Positions 1 to 10,179 of a DNA stretch of 34,258 bases are shown piece by piece. Position numbers and translations under genes: made by a program. Every line of letters begins with the position of its first letter. The stretch's first letter is position 1. A model generated the notes under the pieces. That model saw only the letters and a program-made list of their open reading frames with translations, did no database searches and had not been told where the DNA came from. Origin of the DNA: Chara braunii (lineage: Eukaryota; Streptophyta; Charophyceae; Charales; Characeae); assembly GCA_003427395.1 (NCBI GenBank), contig BFEA01000224.1:2225791-2260048 (forward strand). The letters are read 5' to 3'.

Positions 1-345
1 TTGGTCTCACTACTGTGCAACACCTCCTCCGCAGCACGCACAAATCGAATGAGTGATGATCACAGTTGTTGCTTTGCGCTTTTGTAGGTGGCGATTCAGC
101 TTCCGAGCCTTTTGACTTCTTCTCTCTTTCTCACCTATGGTGCACTACCAATATGGAGTCCAACGCCTGTCGACTACAGATACTCTCAACTTCACTTTGT
201 CCCACTCTTCACTTGGTCTAACTACTGTGCAACACCGCCTCCACAACACGCACAAATCGAATGAGTGATGATCACAGTTGTTGCTTTGCGCTTTTGTAGG
301 TGGCGATTCAGCTTCGAGCCTTTGGACTTGCAGACCCAATAGAAC
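1..345 (-). repeat. Partial tandem repeat (offset about 212 bp) with a LINE 3'-end relic
   Basis: A block starting at base 1 (about 120 bp, containing CACAAATCGAATGAGTGATG) recurs from base 213 with few differences. The spacer at about 135-212 resembles 4466-4555, the 3' end of the minus-strand LINE further right. Both contain GCCTGTCGACTACAG, and both read on the minus strand as a peptide ending VVDRRW(T/S)P. I infer a duplicated, decayed 3' end of the same LINE family. There is no intact gene. Confidence 0.55.
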
Positions 346-550
346 CTCTCTTTTGCTGGCTGGGGCCTGTCGGCCTTTGACGTTTTTAAAACGTTCTGTG
401 ACCCTCCTCAGACCTGGGCCACGGACTTACCAGGGACATACTTGAATTGCACTGGGCCCTTAACATAGTGTGCAGAACCACCTAGAGCTAAAATGGGCAG
501 GGCTGGACTCGGCATATTTGCCTACCGATCCTAGACTATTAGGACTTCTA

Positions 551-661
551 CTACCGTTCTCCCCCGAACACAACGCATCCTTATTTTGGCTGTATCTGGC
601 CGGAAATGTGGCTTGTATACATTCATTTTTAGGGTGCTTTATGTTCGGGGGAAGACGGTAG
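551..661. mobile_element. MITE family 1, copy 1 (111 bp)
   Basis: A short element with long terminal inverted repeats. It starts CTACCGTTCTCCCCCGAACA and ends with the near-complement TGTTCGGGGGAAGACGGTAG. It is the same length as the copy at 1838-1948, and the interior (TTATTTTGGCTGTATCTGGC) is also shared. TA abuts the inverted repeats at both ends, which would fit a Tc1/mariner-like TA target duplication. It has no coding capacity. Confidence 0.75.
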
Positions 662-791
662 GGACTAAATTGACCAAGCATCAGACTCATGCCTGGACCC
701 CATTTTATTGGCATGATTCCTTATAGTTTTACAGTGANAAGTCATTTTGTGGTCACCTTTGGTCTTTCATTATCTCTTTTTATTGAGCTTA

Positions 792-1301
792 CTATAGTGG
801 GATTTCAAACTCATGGACTTCATTTTTTGAGTTTTTTATTGCCTCAAGGCGTACCTTTGCCACTAGCACCTTTTTTAGTACTTCTTGAACTAATTTGCTG
901 TGATGCCCTCGTAACGAGATTGCAGGCTGCTTCCACTCCCACTGGCCCGGTTTCAAAGTCCACACTGTCAGTTGAAATTCACTCTTGGAGTCTTCTTCAT
1001 CATCTGCGATTCGAATTCCTTTCGGCTGCTTCTCATACCCAACCACTATCTTTGAGGCAATGCCTCTTAAGAGTCTTAGCTCTCTCTTAGGGCACCTCCT
1101 CTCCTCTTCTGGTTCTTGAAACTTAAACTGTACTCTATACTGCTTCTCGTAAGGTTGCCCTCTACCACCCATACTAAAATAGTCATGCTCGCAAATGCTT
1201 TTTAGCCCAGTCCATAAGGGCAACGCGGACTTGAGGTCATCCCTACCTTCCCCCAGTATATCAATGGCAGTTTTTTTCTGCGTGCAGCACATCGTTCCCA
1301 T
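792..1301 (-). CDS. Hypothetical protein, 169 codons, unrecognised
   Basis: An open frame running from an ATG to a stop, with mixed charged and hydrophobic composition rather than low complexity. I recognise no domain. A glutamate/arginine-rich stretch lies near the middle (around residues 60-80). Part of the underlying DNA (about 1032-1127) is duplicated at 1385-1472, so the frame lies at least partly in repetitive sequence. No promoter, intron or partner gene is evident. It may be a fragment of a transposon ORF or a chance frame. Confidence 0.2.
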   Translation of the reverse strand: MGTMCCTQKKTAIDILGEGRDDLKSALPLWTGLKSICEHDYFSMGGRGQPYEKQYRVQFKFQEPEEERRCPKRELRLLRGIASKIVVGYEKQPKGIRIADDEEDSKSEFQLTVWTLKPGQWEWKQPAISLRGHHSKLVQEVLKKVLVAKVRLEAIKNSKNEVHEFEIPL

Positions 1302-1472
1302 GTCTTAGCGACATAAGCCAGTGAGGATGGTTCGTCTTACGTCAACTATGCATGGCAAGGGTGGGCTGCACTTTCAGCTGCCTCTCTCATACCCAACCAC
1401 TATCTTTGAGACAATGTGTGTTAGATCTCTCTTAGGGCACTACCTCTCATCTTCTGGTTCGTGGAGCTTATT
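1032..1472. repeat. Direct repeat pair of about 90 bp
   Basis: The segment beginning CTCATACCCAACCACTATCT at 1032 recurs at about 1385-1472, including TCTCTCTTAGGGCAC and a following TCTTCTGGTTC. The first copy lies within the minus-strand hypothetical ORF. The region between is unremarkable. Confidence 0.6.
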
Positions 1473-1483
1473 AATTGTATGCT

Positions 1484-1702
1484 AGTTAAATTGGAGTTTT
1501 TTTTTCTGTTTCGAATCCGTACTTGAGCGACCCGAAAAGGCCACTTGGCCTGTCTAGTGAGGTCCATCTTTTGGGATGAGTGATCATCCATGAGACCACC
1601 GCTCATCCCAAAAAATGGGCCTTACTAGACAAGCCAAATGACCTCTTCAGATCACTGAAGTACAAATTGCGAAACGGGAAAAAAACTCAATTTTAACGAA
1701 AA
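1484..1702. mobile_element. Fold-back element with arms of about 100 bp
   Basis: The left arm (about 1484-1580) and right arm (about 1602-1702) are imperfect inverted copies. The inner 12 bp are perfect (TTTTGGGATGAG at 1569-1580 against CTCATCCCAAAA at 1602-1613) around a 21-nt loop. Outer matching blocks include TTGGCCTGTCTAGT against the complement of ACTAGACAAGCCAA, and a shared T-run plus GTTTCG. The structure is that of a fold-back MITE. Target duplications were not resolved. Confidence 0.65.
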
Positions 1703-1837
1703 CGCAGTTACAGAAGATTATCATTTTCATATGCAGCTACTATGTGTTCCCTCAGTCCTGAACCAGTATAGAGTGCGAAGTAAGAAATACCTCACCACAG
1801 CGAACTCCCTTACCTGCCCTTGCCTGATCCTATCCCA

Positions 1838-1948
1838 CTACCGTCTTCCCCCGAACACAACACACCCTTATTTTGGCTGTATCTGGCCCGAAATATCGCT
1901 TGTATACATTCCTTTTTCGGGTGCGTTATGTTCGGGGGAAGACGGTAG
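1838..1948. mobile_element. MITE family 1, copy 2 (111 bp)
   Basis: A second copy in the same orientation as 551-661. The terminal inverted repeats here match over about 28 bp, starting CTACCGTCTTCCCCCGAACA and ending TGTTCGGGGGAAGACGGTAG, with inner parts ACACCC and GGGTGC. TA abuts each end of the inverted repeats. It has no coding capacity. Confidence 0.75.
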
Positions 1949-2438
1949 TGAAGACAAACCCCTGTCCTTGCATTGCCTCCGTCAAGAGGACCCACCACTC
2001 CTCAACGACCCCAGGGTAGAACGGATCAACAAGTCCGCCCTTCAGAGGTGGGCATTATTTTCTTTTTCTCACCCTTGACTTGACTCGCCCAATTTGTTTT
2101 TGGGTCCCACCCACTCTCGCCCAAGCATTTTTCTCCCACCTCTGGCCGACCCCAACTGCCCAAAATTGTTTTCGAAATTTTGACCCCATGCCCGACCTGC
2201 CCACGAACCGAAAAAAAACTCACCCAGACGCGCCCTCACCCGTGAGAACATCATTATCCGTCTCACACCTGGACCTAACGATTCAACAAGCTCGAAATTT
2301 GGAGTGAATCTGGTCGTCTACTGTGGCTATCCACTCACTCCTTTTTTAAAAGAAGAAGGGAACGCTGGCCTGCCGTAGGACGCATCTTTTTTTCCCTCAC
2401 ATTCGTCGATGCAGCACGACATGGTTCACTAGGAGAAC
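1949..2438. other. No gene seen
   Basis: C-rich, weakly repetitive sequence (many short CCCA/CCCAA blocks around 2085-2225). Short overlapping frames on both strands show no recognisable protein features. Confidence 0.5.
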
Positions 2439-3062
2439 TTGTCATGGCACCAGATCAAGCTAGAGGTTATGAAAGCTTCTCCCAGATCCTTCGTTGGTGT
2501 TGCCTCCACAGGCATCATCTCTCCTTCCTCCGGCTTTTTAACCAATTGTCAAATTAAACTCCACGTCGCCAGCACCGCAAATTTCTTCGCCAATCTCCAC
2601 CGGACTTCCTTCCTGGGCCAGTATACCCCTTCAACATCGGTCAATGCTTCACCCCTACATGCCAACCAGCTTCCTCAACCCAAGAAGACACGAGAGTACA
2701 CTCTGATACCAAATGGCGATGACCCCAAACTTCAAACCAGCATCTCATGCCATACAGGGTTTCTCATGCCATACAGGGTTACACACTTCAGCACACACGA
2801 GATGGCACCCAAAACACTTGATAAGAGAACTCAAATAGTTCTGAAATCCAAGCCTTATGCCAAAAGGTTCATGCAGATCGGCAAGGCAGCTATGGCTGCC
2901 AGCAAGCAAGAACCAAGGATGAACTCTCACTCTTGTGGCATCGCTCAGACATATACCACACAGGCCCTAGCTGCCCGACCTATGGGCCCTTTGGCTGCCA
3001 GCCCCACATTTTGGGCTGCCTCAGGGCCACGGACACCGTTTTGGACCCTGGGGCAGGCCTGA
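2439..3062 (+). CDS. Hypothetical protein, 207 codons, unrecognised
   Basis: A complete ATG-to-stop frame. I recognise no domain and no clear signal peptide or membrane segment. The C-terminus is low in complexity and rich in Ala, Pro and Gly. A 19-bp tandem duplication around 2743-2780 (TCTCATGCCATACAGGGTT twice) inserts extra residues in the middle, as expected of unconstrained DNA. The frame could be part of a transposon or chance, and no neighbour supports a function. Confidence 0.2.
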   Translation: MSWHQIKLEVMKASPRSFVGVASTGIISPSSGFLTNCQIKLHVASTANFFANLHRTSFLGQYTPSTSVNASPLHANQLPQPKKTREYTLIPNGDDPKLQTSISCHTGFLMPYRVTHFSTHEMAPKTLDKRTQIVLKSKPYAKRFMQIGKAAMAASKQEPRMNSHSCGIAQTYTTQALAARPMGPLAASPTFWAASGPRTPFWTLGQA

Positions 3063-3921
3063 GGTAGGTTGTTGTTTTTTTTTGTGGGTTCTGACTCTTA
3101 GTGCATTTATTTTTTACCTGAGATTTTGTATTATTTGTCAGAATATTTTTGTGTGTTCCAGCTTTCATTCGGTCTGGGATGTGTTGTTTGGACTTTTTGA
3201 TTGTGCAAAGAGACAATTGTGTCTGTTCGGACCAGTAGTGAGAATGGTTGGCCGCTTTAGGCCCAGCGCCTGTTTTCAGGCCCTTCCTACTGTTGTCTGC
3301 ACCTGGGCTGTACCAGGTTTCTCTTTTATGTTGGGCCGCTGAGCCCGGTTCTCAGCAAGTTCGGTTCGGTCACTCCGGGTAGACTGTGAGGACCCCGGCC
3401 TCAATCTTCTTATTGGTAATATCAGCCTTGGGCACTGGGCCCGTTCAAAAAAAAAAAAAGAAAAAGAAAAAAAAAGCCCTTGTCCGCTTTTGGGACATCC
3501 CTGCTGCATCAGCAGGGAAGCTTGGATAGCAGGCCATATCTGGTCTGGTGCAGTGCAATTGGACCAGAGTTTCAACATACATCCTAGACCGCCAATCAGA
3601 GGATAGATCGGAGGGGCCAAGACTCAGGCCGAGGTGACTCTTGGCCGGCCCAGCGGTATATAGCTGGGCCTGGGGAGTCGTTCCTCCAGCCGCCTTTACG
3701 GTAAGACTTAGCGGCAGGCTGCTGGAGAACAGCACTGTTGAGAGAGTTAGCGCTAGGGGAGTTCAGGGCTAGAGGAGTTAGGAGGGGACTAGAGAGAGAC
3801 AGAGAGGGTTCTGCAGCAGCAATGTATTGCTGGAGTACTCACCTGGACACCATACCCTGGGCCTTCATCTGCAGCCTGCATCAGCTCAAGACTTCTTTCT
3901 CCCATCAGTATTCTGGTGGCA

Positions 3922-3922
<1 letters not shown>
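3063..3922. other. Non-coding stretch with an A-rich tract
   Basis: No convincing gene. An A-rich tract at about 3447-3475 (A runs broken by single G) could be an old retroposon tail. The rest is GC-moderate sequence with only short frames. Confidence 0.5.
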
Positions 3923-3964
<42 letters not shown>

Positions 3965-3965
3965 N

Positions 3966-4029
<64 letters not shown>
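3923..4029. repeat. Compound microsatellite (CA)n-(GA)n with one N
   Basis: (CA)n runs from 3923 to 3964, one N lies at 3965, and (GA)n runs from 3966 to about 4028. The N exactly at the motif switch suggests an assembly join, so the true array length and phase are unknown. Thr-His or Arg-Glu 'proteins' across it are artefacts. Confidence 0.95.
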
Positions 4030-4031
<2 letters not shown>

Positions 4032-4116
4032 GACCTGGTTATTGCTCCCACGCTCGGACTTGTGGGTTTTCGGAGAGGCGTTATTACTATTATCCGACTG
4101 CTACATTGAGTTTCAC

Positions 4117-4170
4117 TCTCTTCTTCTTCTTCTTCTTCTTCTTCTTCTTCTTCTTCCTCCTCCGCCTCCT
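4117..4170. repeat. (CTT)n/(CTC)n trinucleotide repeat
   Basis: A run of CTT units decays into CTC/CTCCG units. It is simple sequence with no coding interpretation. Confidence 0.9.
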
Positions 4171-4449
4171 CCCACATCGTCTCTTTCCTGCACCTCCATC
4201 ATCTGTGGTTCTTTTCCTCATGTGCGTGCGAGCAAGGAGGGAATCCGAGGGATCTTTCATCTCTGTATGTCACCTCCTTGCATCTTCACATGTGTGCTGA
4301 TGTATGCGTGTGCTGAGTCACGAGTCTGATGAGTCTGATTGCCATCTTTCAGTCTTCTGCTGCTTTGTATCGTTCCTGCTCCTCGCTTTTGTGCTCATCA
4401 TGCTGAGACATTCATAAGCATGCTACACTCTTGACCCTCAGGCCTCACT

Positions 4450-6182
4450 TTGAACATCTTTCTTCAGTATGGCACACTACGACTTAAGGCGACCAGCGCC
4501 TGTCGACTACAGCTACTCTGAACCTTACCTTTTGTCTCACTCGTAACTTGGTTACACTATTGCCTAACAACGAAATGTAGGCCTGCCCTGGCGCGTCGCC
4601 TGTCCAGAGGTAGGCAGTTGCTTTCTTTTGCAGCGCTTTTAGTGCTCTTTGGTCTGCGGTCCAGAAGGCTGCTACGTACCACATTATCGAGAAAATGGAT
4701 GCATTCAGAATGAGCGCTCTGTCGTGCAAGGAGGTGTGGATTCCCCCCCCAGACGTTGAGTTTGCTGGTCATCTTGGCTAATAGGCTGGGTGCCATTTCT
4801 GCTACTGCTCCCTGGACCGACATCTGTACTTCTAGGACTCTGATTGGGTCGCTGGGGTTTGCCCATGTTAAGCCCTCCGGGGTGTTATGGGGGGGGGGGC
4901 AGGCCATCCTCGGCTATCCACCAGCCTACTGTCTTTATCCAATTGATACGCAGTTCTGAGGTTAGTTGGAATTGGCACATTGCTCTGGTGAGGGTTTCGA
5001 AGGATGATGAGGAGGCTCTTATGAGTACAGTTAGGTCGTCAGCGAATAGGATTGTAAGAGGGATATGGTACTTGTGGGGGTTTAGTTCGTTCTGCTCAGT
5101 GAGTCTATGGATGAATGGGTCCTTCCTTATAAAAGAGGCTATGGACTCCATGATGAAGAGGAAGATTGGTTGTCCTCAGCTATCCACCAGCTTACTGTCT
5201 TTATCCAATTGATACGCAGTTCAGAGGTAGCTGGAATGCGCACATTGCTCTGGTGAGGGCTTCGAAGGATGATGAGGAGGCTCTTATGAGTACAGTTAGG
5301 TCGTTGACGAATAAGATTGTAAGAGGGATATAGTACTTATGGGGGTTTAGTTCGTTTTGCTCAGTGAGTCTGTGGATGGATGGGCCCTTCCTTATAAAAG
5401 AGGCTATGGCCTCCATGATGAAGAGGAAGATTGGGGCTGCCAGAGGGTCGCCTTGCCTGACTGTCCGGGACATTTTGTATTTGAGATGTGACCATTAACC
5501 TGCACTGCCCCGATCGCGTTATTATAGAGGACTCTCACCCATTTTCTAAAGTTTGGTCCTACTCCCATTGTTTCCATATATTGATGTAAGAAGTCCAGTT
5601 GACTTGGTCATATGCCTTTTTGAAGTCAAAGAAGAGGATTGTTGCGTTCATTTGCTTATCTTGGATGTATGTCACCGATTCAGCTAAGGACATGACATTG
5701 TCTAGGATGAACCTGGCTGTGATGAATCCTGTTTGGTCGATGTGAAAGCAGTTTTTGGTGATTTTTCTTATTCTGTTGGCTAATAGTTTTGCCAAGATCT
5801 TTTAGGCTACTGCTAGGAGTGTGATGGGTCCGTAGTTCCTGATGTCTGATGAGACACCTTTTTTGTATAGCATTGTGATTATTCCAGTGCTTAGTGCTGG
5901 TCCTAGGCTCTCGTTGTCCCATGCCGTTCTTATGAATTGGCATAATTCATCGCCTACGAGTGACTTGTAAGCTTGCCATAATTCTTTTGAAAAACTGTCC
6001 ACGCCTGGTGTTTTCCCTGGTTTCATGGAGTCTAGGTTTTTTTTGAAGTTCTTCGTTGGTGATTGGTTTGCAATGACTTGCTGATTTCGATTGCCGAGAC
6101 TGACTGCGAGGTTGTACAGTGTGTGTGTTGTGTGCTTTGCTGTGTTTTTTTGTTTGCACTGAGGGTCGCCCGCTGTTGTAAA
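4450..6182 (-). mobile_element. LINE fragment: reverse transcriptase core and C-terminal region, degenerate
   Basis: Reading leftwards from about 6100, the minus strand gives the order expected of LINE ORF2: a leader into RT with MKPGKTPGVDSFSKELW (near 6000), then ITLLAV, then a block with QTGFI and FDFKKAYDQVNW (near 5640-5720), then RQGDPLAAP (near 5450), the catalytic FADD box (near 5040), and finally the C-terminal ILNASIFSIMWYVA and ALQKKATAYLW (4610-4700). Stops and frame changes split these pieces, so it is a pseudogene. RT would copy the element RNA during target-primed integration. A 266-bp internal duplication affects the RT active-site region. The endonuclease half may be the piece at 8944-10045, separated by the plus-strand LINE between them (inference). 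Confidence 0.9.
4908..5435 (-). repeat. Tandem duplication (about 266 bp) of the LINE RT active-site region
   Basis: 4908-5170 and 5173-5435 are near-identical copies that share TATCCACCAGC, TTATCCAATTGATACGCAG and GATGAAGAGGAAGATTGG. In the left copy the RT metal-binding box reads FADD. In the right copy it reads FVND, losing one catalytic aspartate. The duplication arose inside an already non-autonomous element or by assembly error. Confidence 0.85.
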
Positions 6183-6187
6183 AATAG

Positions 6188-7120
6188 CTTAGATTAACAA
6201 CAGTAGGGGCTGAGTGGTTCCGCGGTGAGGGGGAGGCGAAAATAGATGAGATAACGAGTCAACCACATCCGACGGGCGGCCAAGAAACAAAAATAGGGGA
6301 GACAAAAACAACCACAGAGGGAAGGAAAGACGGGGAGGGTCAACACAGACAGGCGCCGCACGAAGGAAACGGCAAGCAAGAACAGCAGGAGGAACAGGCC
6401 ATAGGACCGCTAAGGAAGGAGGAACAAGATACAAAGAAGGCGGAGCCGAAAAAAAACCATGAGGAAAAACTGGAGGAAAAAGCCCCGTCAGAAAAAATGG
6501 AAGGCCAGGAAGAACGAACAGAAGGACTGTGTATGGCGCTGGCATCATGGGAACCGGTAACTACACCCCCCCAAAAAAAAACACTAGAAGGTGACCTTAC
6601 CAGCAGAAGACAAAAACTTCGTCATTTGCTGGAAAAGACATCTTTTGACGTTGCCCCCTCCAAAAAGGGCATAGTCCTTCTCCCGGTAAGACAAAAAGAG
6701 GGGGTTTGGGAGGTGGGCTTGTCGACGCCTCCAGGGGCAGCGCACAGTGAGGTTACCCTCAAAGGTTGCTCCTCCTTCCTCTCCCTGACATCATGGGCAG
6801 GAAGCATGATTCTTAGGAACACAGATATAGCCCAACTCACAAAAGAGCACCTCCCGTCAGGGGCTACCTCGGCTCTAGTGCAAACCTGCGGACGACATAG
6901 GTTGGGCACCAAGGACATTTTCCTGCGGTATAATAACGAGAAAATAAAAGATCTGCGCTGGCTGGATCAAAATACCCTCATGGATCTACAGCTCCTAAAA
7001 ATTAAAGCAGGAGATCTGTGGTCAGCAGTAGAAATCGGGGCCTTCTTAGTAAAACTGCTTAGAAGCGGGGCTCTGCAGAGGGGCAACCTCCTAGACACAG
7101 AGGAGTGGGTGCAGTTGTAA
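6188..7120 (+). pseudogene. LINE ORF1-like frame (5' truncated), 310 codons open
   Basis: The frame is open from just after a stop at 6185 through to 7120. The first ATG is at 6497, so the annotated 207-codon ORF is only its 3' part. The N-terminal third is very rich in Glu, Lys, Gln and Gly and is likely disordered. The C-terminal part is better mixed (for example TKDIFLRYNNEKIKDLRWLD). It ends 31 bp before the endonuclease frame at 7152, which is the usual LINE ORF1-ORF2 arrangement. ORF1 proteins bind the element RNA, but I see no zinc knuckle or RRM signature, so the role rests on position. The true start probably lay upstream and was lost. Confidence 0.55.
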
Positions 7121-7151
7121 ATGAACCATCCCTATACAAACAAACAAAGCA

Positions 7152-8277
7152 ATGAATGTAGTGGACGCCTTGTATGGGAAGGACAAAGCCTGGAAGCAAC
7201 ACAAACGACAGGCGGACTTAGACCTGCGCACACTTAACGTCAATGGCCTTGCATCAGCAAAACAACCCAAAAAACAAGCAATTCTGGACCAACTGAAAGG
7301 GGTAGAAGGGAGAGACGGGCCGGACGTCGTGTGTCTGCAAGAAACCCACCTAATGGACAGCACCAAACATAATCATATACACAAGGAAATCTGGCCACAT
7401 CAGGCCTTCAGGGCCCACACCCCGAGACCCGGTAGCGCTGGGGTAGCCATATGGCTACCCCCGGGAACTAAAGTGGAAATGCTCAATTGGGCAGCGGACC
7501 AACAAGAAGGGAGATGGGTCTATCTNCTGGCAATGTTGGAGATAGAAGTGGTCANCATTCTNAATATNTACGCCCCCAACGACCCCGCAGCAAGACAAAA
7601 CTTTTTTGAGTCTCTCAAGGTAAAACTGCCTGTGGGNATCCCCANGATTCTAGCAGGCGACTTTAATACTGGCAATGTTGGAGATAGAAGTGGTCAGCAT
7701 TCTGAATATATACGCCCCCAACGACCCCGCAGCAAGACAAAACTTTTTTGAGTCTCTCAAGGTAAAACTGTCAGTGGGGATCCCCACGATTCTAGCAGGC
7801 GACTTTAATGCGGCCCCGGACCGCTGGCTGGACAGGTGGAAAATTTCATCGCCTTGCCTAATCTATATAGAAAACGACGAAAGGATGATCACAAAACTCT
7901 CACAATCCGTAAATCTTTTCGACACCTTTCGGAGACAATTCCCTACTAACCAAAGGTTTACCTGCTTCCGTATAAATAGCACAGAGAAAGCATCGAAATC
8001 ACGAATAGATTTAATCATGATCTCAGAAGAACTACAAGGCAACCTTCAGATGGCAGAAATCTTCCTCCGCAGTCCCTACCCGGGGCTAGACCACGCGATG
8101 TGCGTAGCCATCTTCTCATTCCGGAAATAACCGGACCAAGGTAGGGGGTTCTATAAACTTAACACGTCCCTCTTAGCGATCAACCGCTTTAAAACCTATC
8201 TCAAGGATGTGTGGTCCTTCTGGCAACACCAAAGGGACCAAATAGCCATTTCGTCAAAACGGACATATTATATTTTT
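7152..8277 (+). pseudogene. LINE ORF2 N-terminal part: AP-type endonuclease, broken
   Basis: This is an exonuclease-endonuclease-phosphatase (APE-like) domain of a non-LTR retrotransposon, which nicks target DNA to prime reverse transcription. Visible signatures in order are LRTLNVNGLAS (N-terminal Asn), DVVCLQETHL (catalytic Glu), YAPNDPAARQNFFESL, ILAGDFNAAPDRWLDRW (Asp and Asn), SRIDLIMIS and GLDHAM (His). A 142-bp duplication at 7529-7812 shifts the frame. An in-frame TAA at 8128-8130 precedes continued homologous-looking sequence (FYKLNTSLL) up to a stop near 8277. No RT follows on this strand, so the element is 3' truncated. Confidence 0.9.
7529..7812 (+). repeat. 142-bp duplication with clustered Ns (probable assembly artefact)
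   Basis: 7529-7670 and 7671-7812 are nearly identical segments of the endonuclease. The left copy carries Ns at 7555, 7562, 7568, 7637 and 7645, and another N lies just before it at 7526. The right copy has clean bases. Because 142 is not a multiple of three, the duplication breaks the reading frame. The pattern fits two overlapping contig ends joined without merging. Confidence 0.85.
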
Positions 8278-8943
8278 TGAACGAAATCAAAACTGATTTT
8301 TTTTGCCAAAATCCGGTCGGAATTTTTGGCTCTTGGGGGGTCCGGCGTTCCCAAAACGCCGGCCCCCCTACATGTATCTGGTCTATGGTCTGAAGGTTGC
8401 CGGAGCTGGGGCAACTTCCGCGCATCTACCCTGGGGGTATCTGCGTCTGGCCAGGCTACATCGAGGCTCTTCACTGAGTGTTTGTGGGTCGCGGCAGCCA
8501 TAGCTGCCTGTTTCTTCGTCAGAGTTGTTCATCGGCACTGAAGACTTCATGGCAGGATCTGGTTTTCATCTGGGTGGTTGGTGCTGGCCTCTGGGAGGCT
8601 GTGTTGGTTGTGCACTACTAACTGGGTGTAGGGTAGAGAGTGGAGTGTGGGGTTCTGAGTGTGGCGAGATACTGGAACAAACTCTGTAACGATAACTGGT
8701 TTAATTGGCTCTTCATCAGTGTGTACTCCAATTGTTATCCTCGCAGGTTCTTCTTGTGATTGGTTGTTGGGAGTTTGTCAGAGAGTGAGAAACACGCAGT
8801 GTCTTCTCCCCATCTGTGCATGGCTGTGCTCCCGCTATCTACTCTGATCTGTGTGCAGTTTGGACTCTGTCTCCTCTCCCCCTTCTCTTATGCATGTCTG
8901 GGCGTGTATGAGGCTGTCTGTGTGTGAGTGGCGGTAAAAACCA
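8278..8943. other. No gene seen; GC-rich hairpin inside
   Basis: Between the plus-strand endonuclease fragment and the minus-strand LINE piece. It contains the hairpin at 8335-8368, listed separately, and otherwise only short frames. The right half is TG-rich. Confidence 0.5.
8335..8368. repeat. 14-bp GC-rich hairpin
   Basis: GGGGGG (8335-8340), a bulged T, then CCGGCGTT (8342-8349) pair with AACGCCGG (8355-8362) and CCCCCC (8363-8368) around the loop CCCAA. The stem is perfect apart from one bulge. No T-run follows closely, and this is not a bacterial context, so I do not call it a terminator. Confidence 0.8.
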
Positions 8944-10045
8944 TCAGACAACCAAGTTCATAACAGGTTGATGTAGTTCCTCTGCCATGCTGTGTGGGAT
9001 GGTTTTATATAGGTGTTTGCTAAATTTTTCTCTGGCCTGTAGTACTGTTCTAGGGGTGGGCGAATCGGTTTTGGACGTGTAGAGCTCTTTGTCGGAGGAT
9101 TCAACTATGGAGAACATTTTCGTTGGATTGGATGATAGGCCTTCCTCTCCTTTGAGTTGACTGATGGCTAAGTTTCTTCCACGTGCTTTGATTTTCCGGA
9201 ATAAAAATTTTGTCATTTTCTCTCCTTCCTCCCACTCTCTTATCCTGACTCTAAGTCTCATACCGTTTGCCTTCCAAGCGCTCCAGTTGGCTAGTTCTGT
9301 TTTGTCTCTATTTAGTGGCTCTTCGTAGACTGTGGATCCGGGGTTGTTGCATAACTTGGCTTCAGTGAGGTTGACTGCTGCCTCTAGTTCCTTTACTCTC
9401 TGGTTTCTTCTTGCTGCCAGCTTTCCAGAGGCTGCGGATGCTGCTCTGGTCAGGATGGAGACCAGAGTAGGGAAGTCGACCTCTTCTCTTTCTGAGTCGA
9501 TGCATGTGCTATTGCCTCTTTCATTACGCGAGTGTGGAGTATGGAGTTGTTGATCTTGAAAAAAAATGGTCCTTTTTGTAGTCCTTGGCCAAATATGAAG
9601 TCTATGAAGGTTGGGCTGTGATCTGATCCATTTTGGTAGGGTAAAATATATATGTTGACTATAGTGCCTCTGAGGGATTTTGATATTAGGAAGTAGTCTA
9701 TTGCTGAACTTGTAGTGTGTGTTGGGATCTATTTCTTTTTCTATATGTGAATCTGTTTAACTCTGTGTGAAGTATTCTGAGAGGTTCAAGTAGGTTTCTT
9801 TCCATGATTAGTGTGCGCATTGCTTGTGCCTTCGTTTGCAGCTGGTTTTCCCTTTCTGTTTGTGAGAATGACTGTCTGTCTCTAGCTGGGTCGAGGGTTG
9901 TGTTCCAGTCTCCTGCTAGGACTCTGTGGTTTTGGTCTTTACACATTGCTGTTATGTTTTGGATGAAAGTTTGTCTTTAGGGGAAAGTCGTTCCGGGCGT
10001 AAGCATTTATGAGTTGGAAAGATTGTTCCTTGAAAGTGAAGAAGG
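8944..10045 (-). mobile_element. LINE fragment: endonuclease C-terminal half and linker, degenerate
   Basis: Reading leftwards: FQLINAYARNDFP near 10010, VLAGDWNTTLDP near 9890 (the GDWN/GDFN motif of APE endonucleases), DYFLISKSLRGTIV near 9680, and GSDHSP near 9620 (the conserved SDH). A basic linker follows (REWEEGEKMTKFLFRKIKA near 9200) with HSMAEELHQPV at its end. Frame changes separate the blocks. The domain order and strand match the RT fragment at 4450-6182, so the two may be one LINE split by about 2.8 kb that includes the plus-strand element. The GDWN sequence differs from the plus-strand element's GDFN, so these are different families. Confidence 0.8.
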
Positions 10046-10179
10046 CCTATCCATCTTCCCTTACTAACTTTAAGGGAATAGCGGGTCTGGCGTCACGCTC
10101 CCGCCAGGCCCGGCTGCCACTCTTGGGAACGAAACGGGGATACCAGGGATGGGCCCAGCAGACACCCAGAAGTTTCTCG

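Noticed and set aside
3827-4300. Plus-strand ORFs with Thr-His and Arg-Glu repeats, and the minus counterpart
   Set aside because: Translations of microsatellites across an N.
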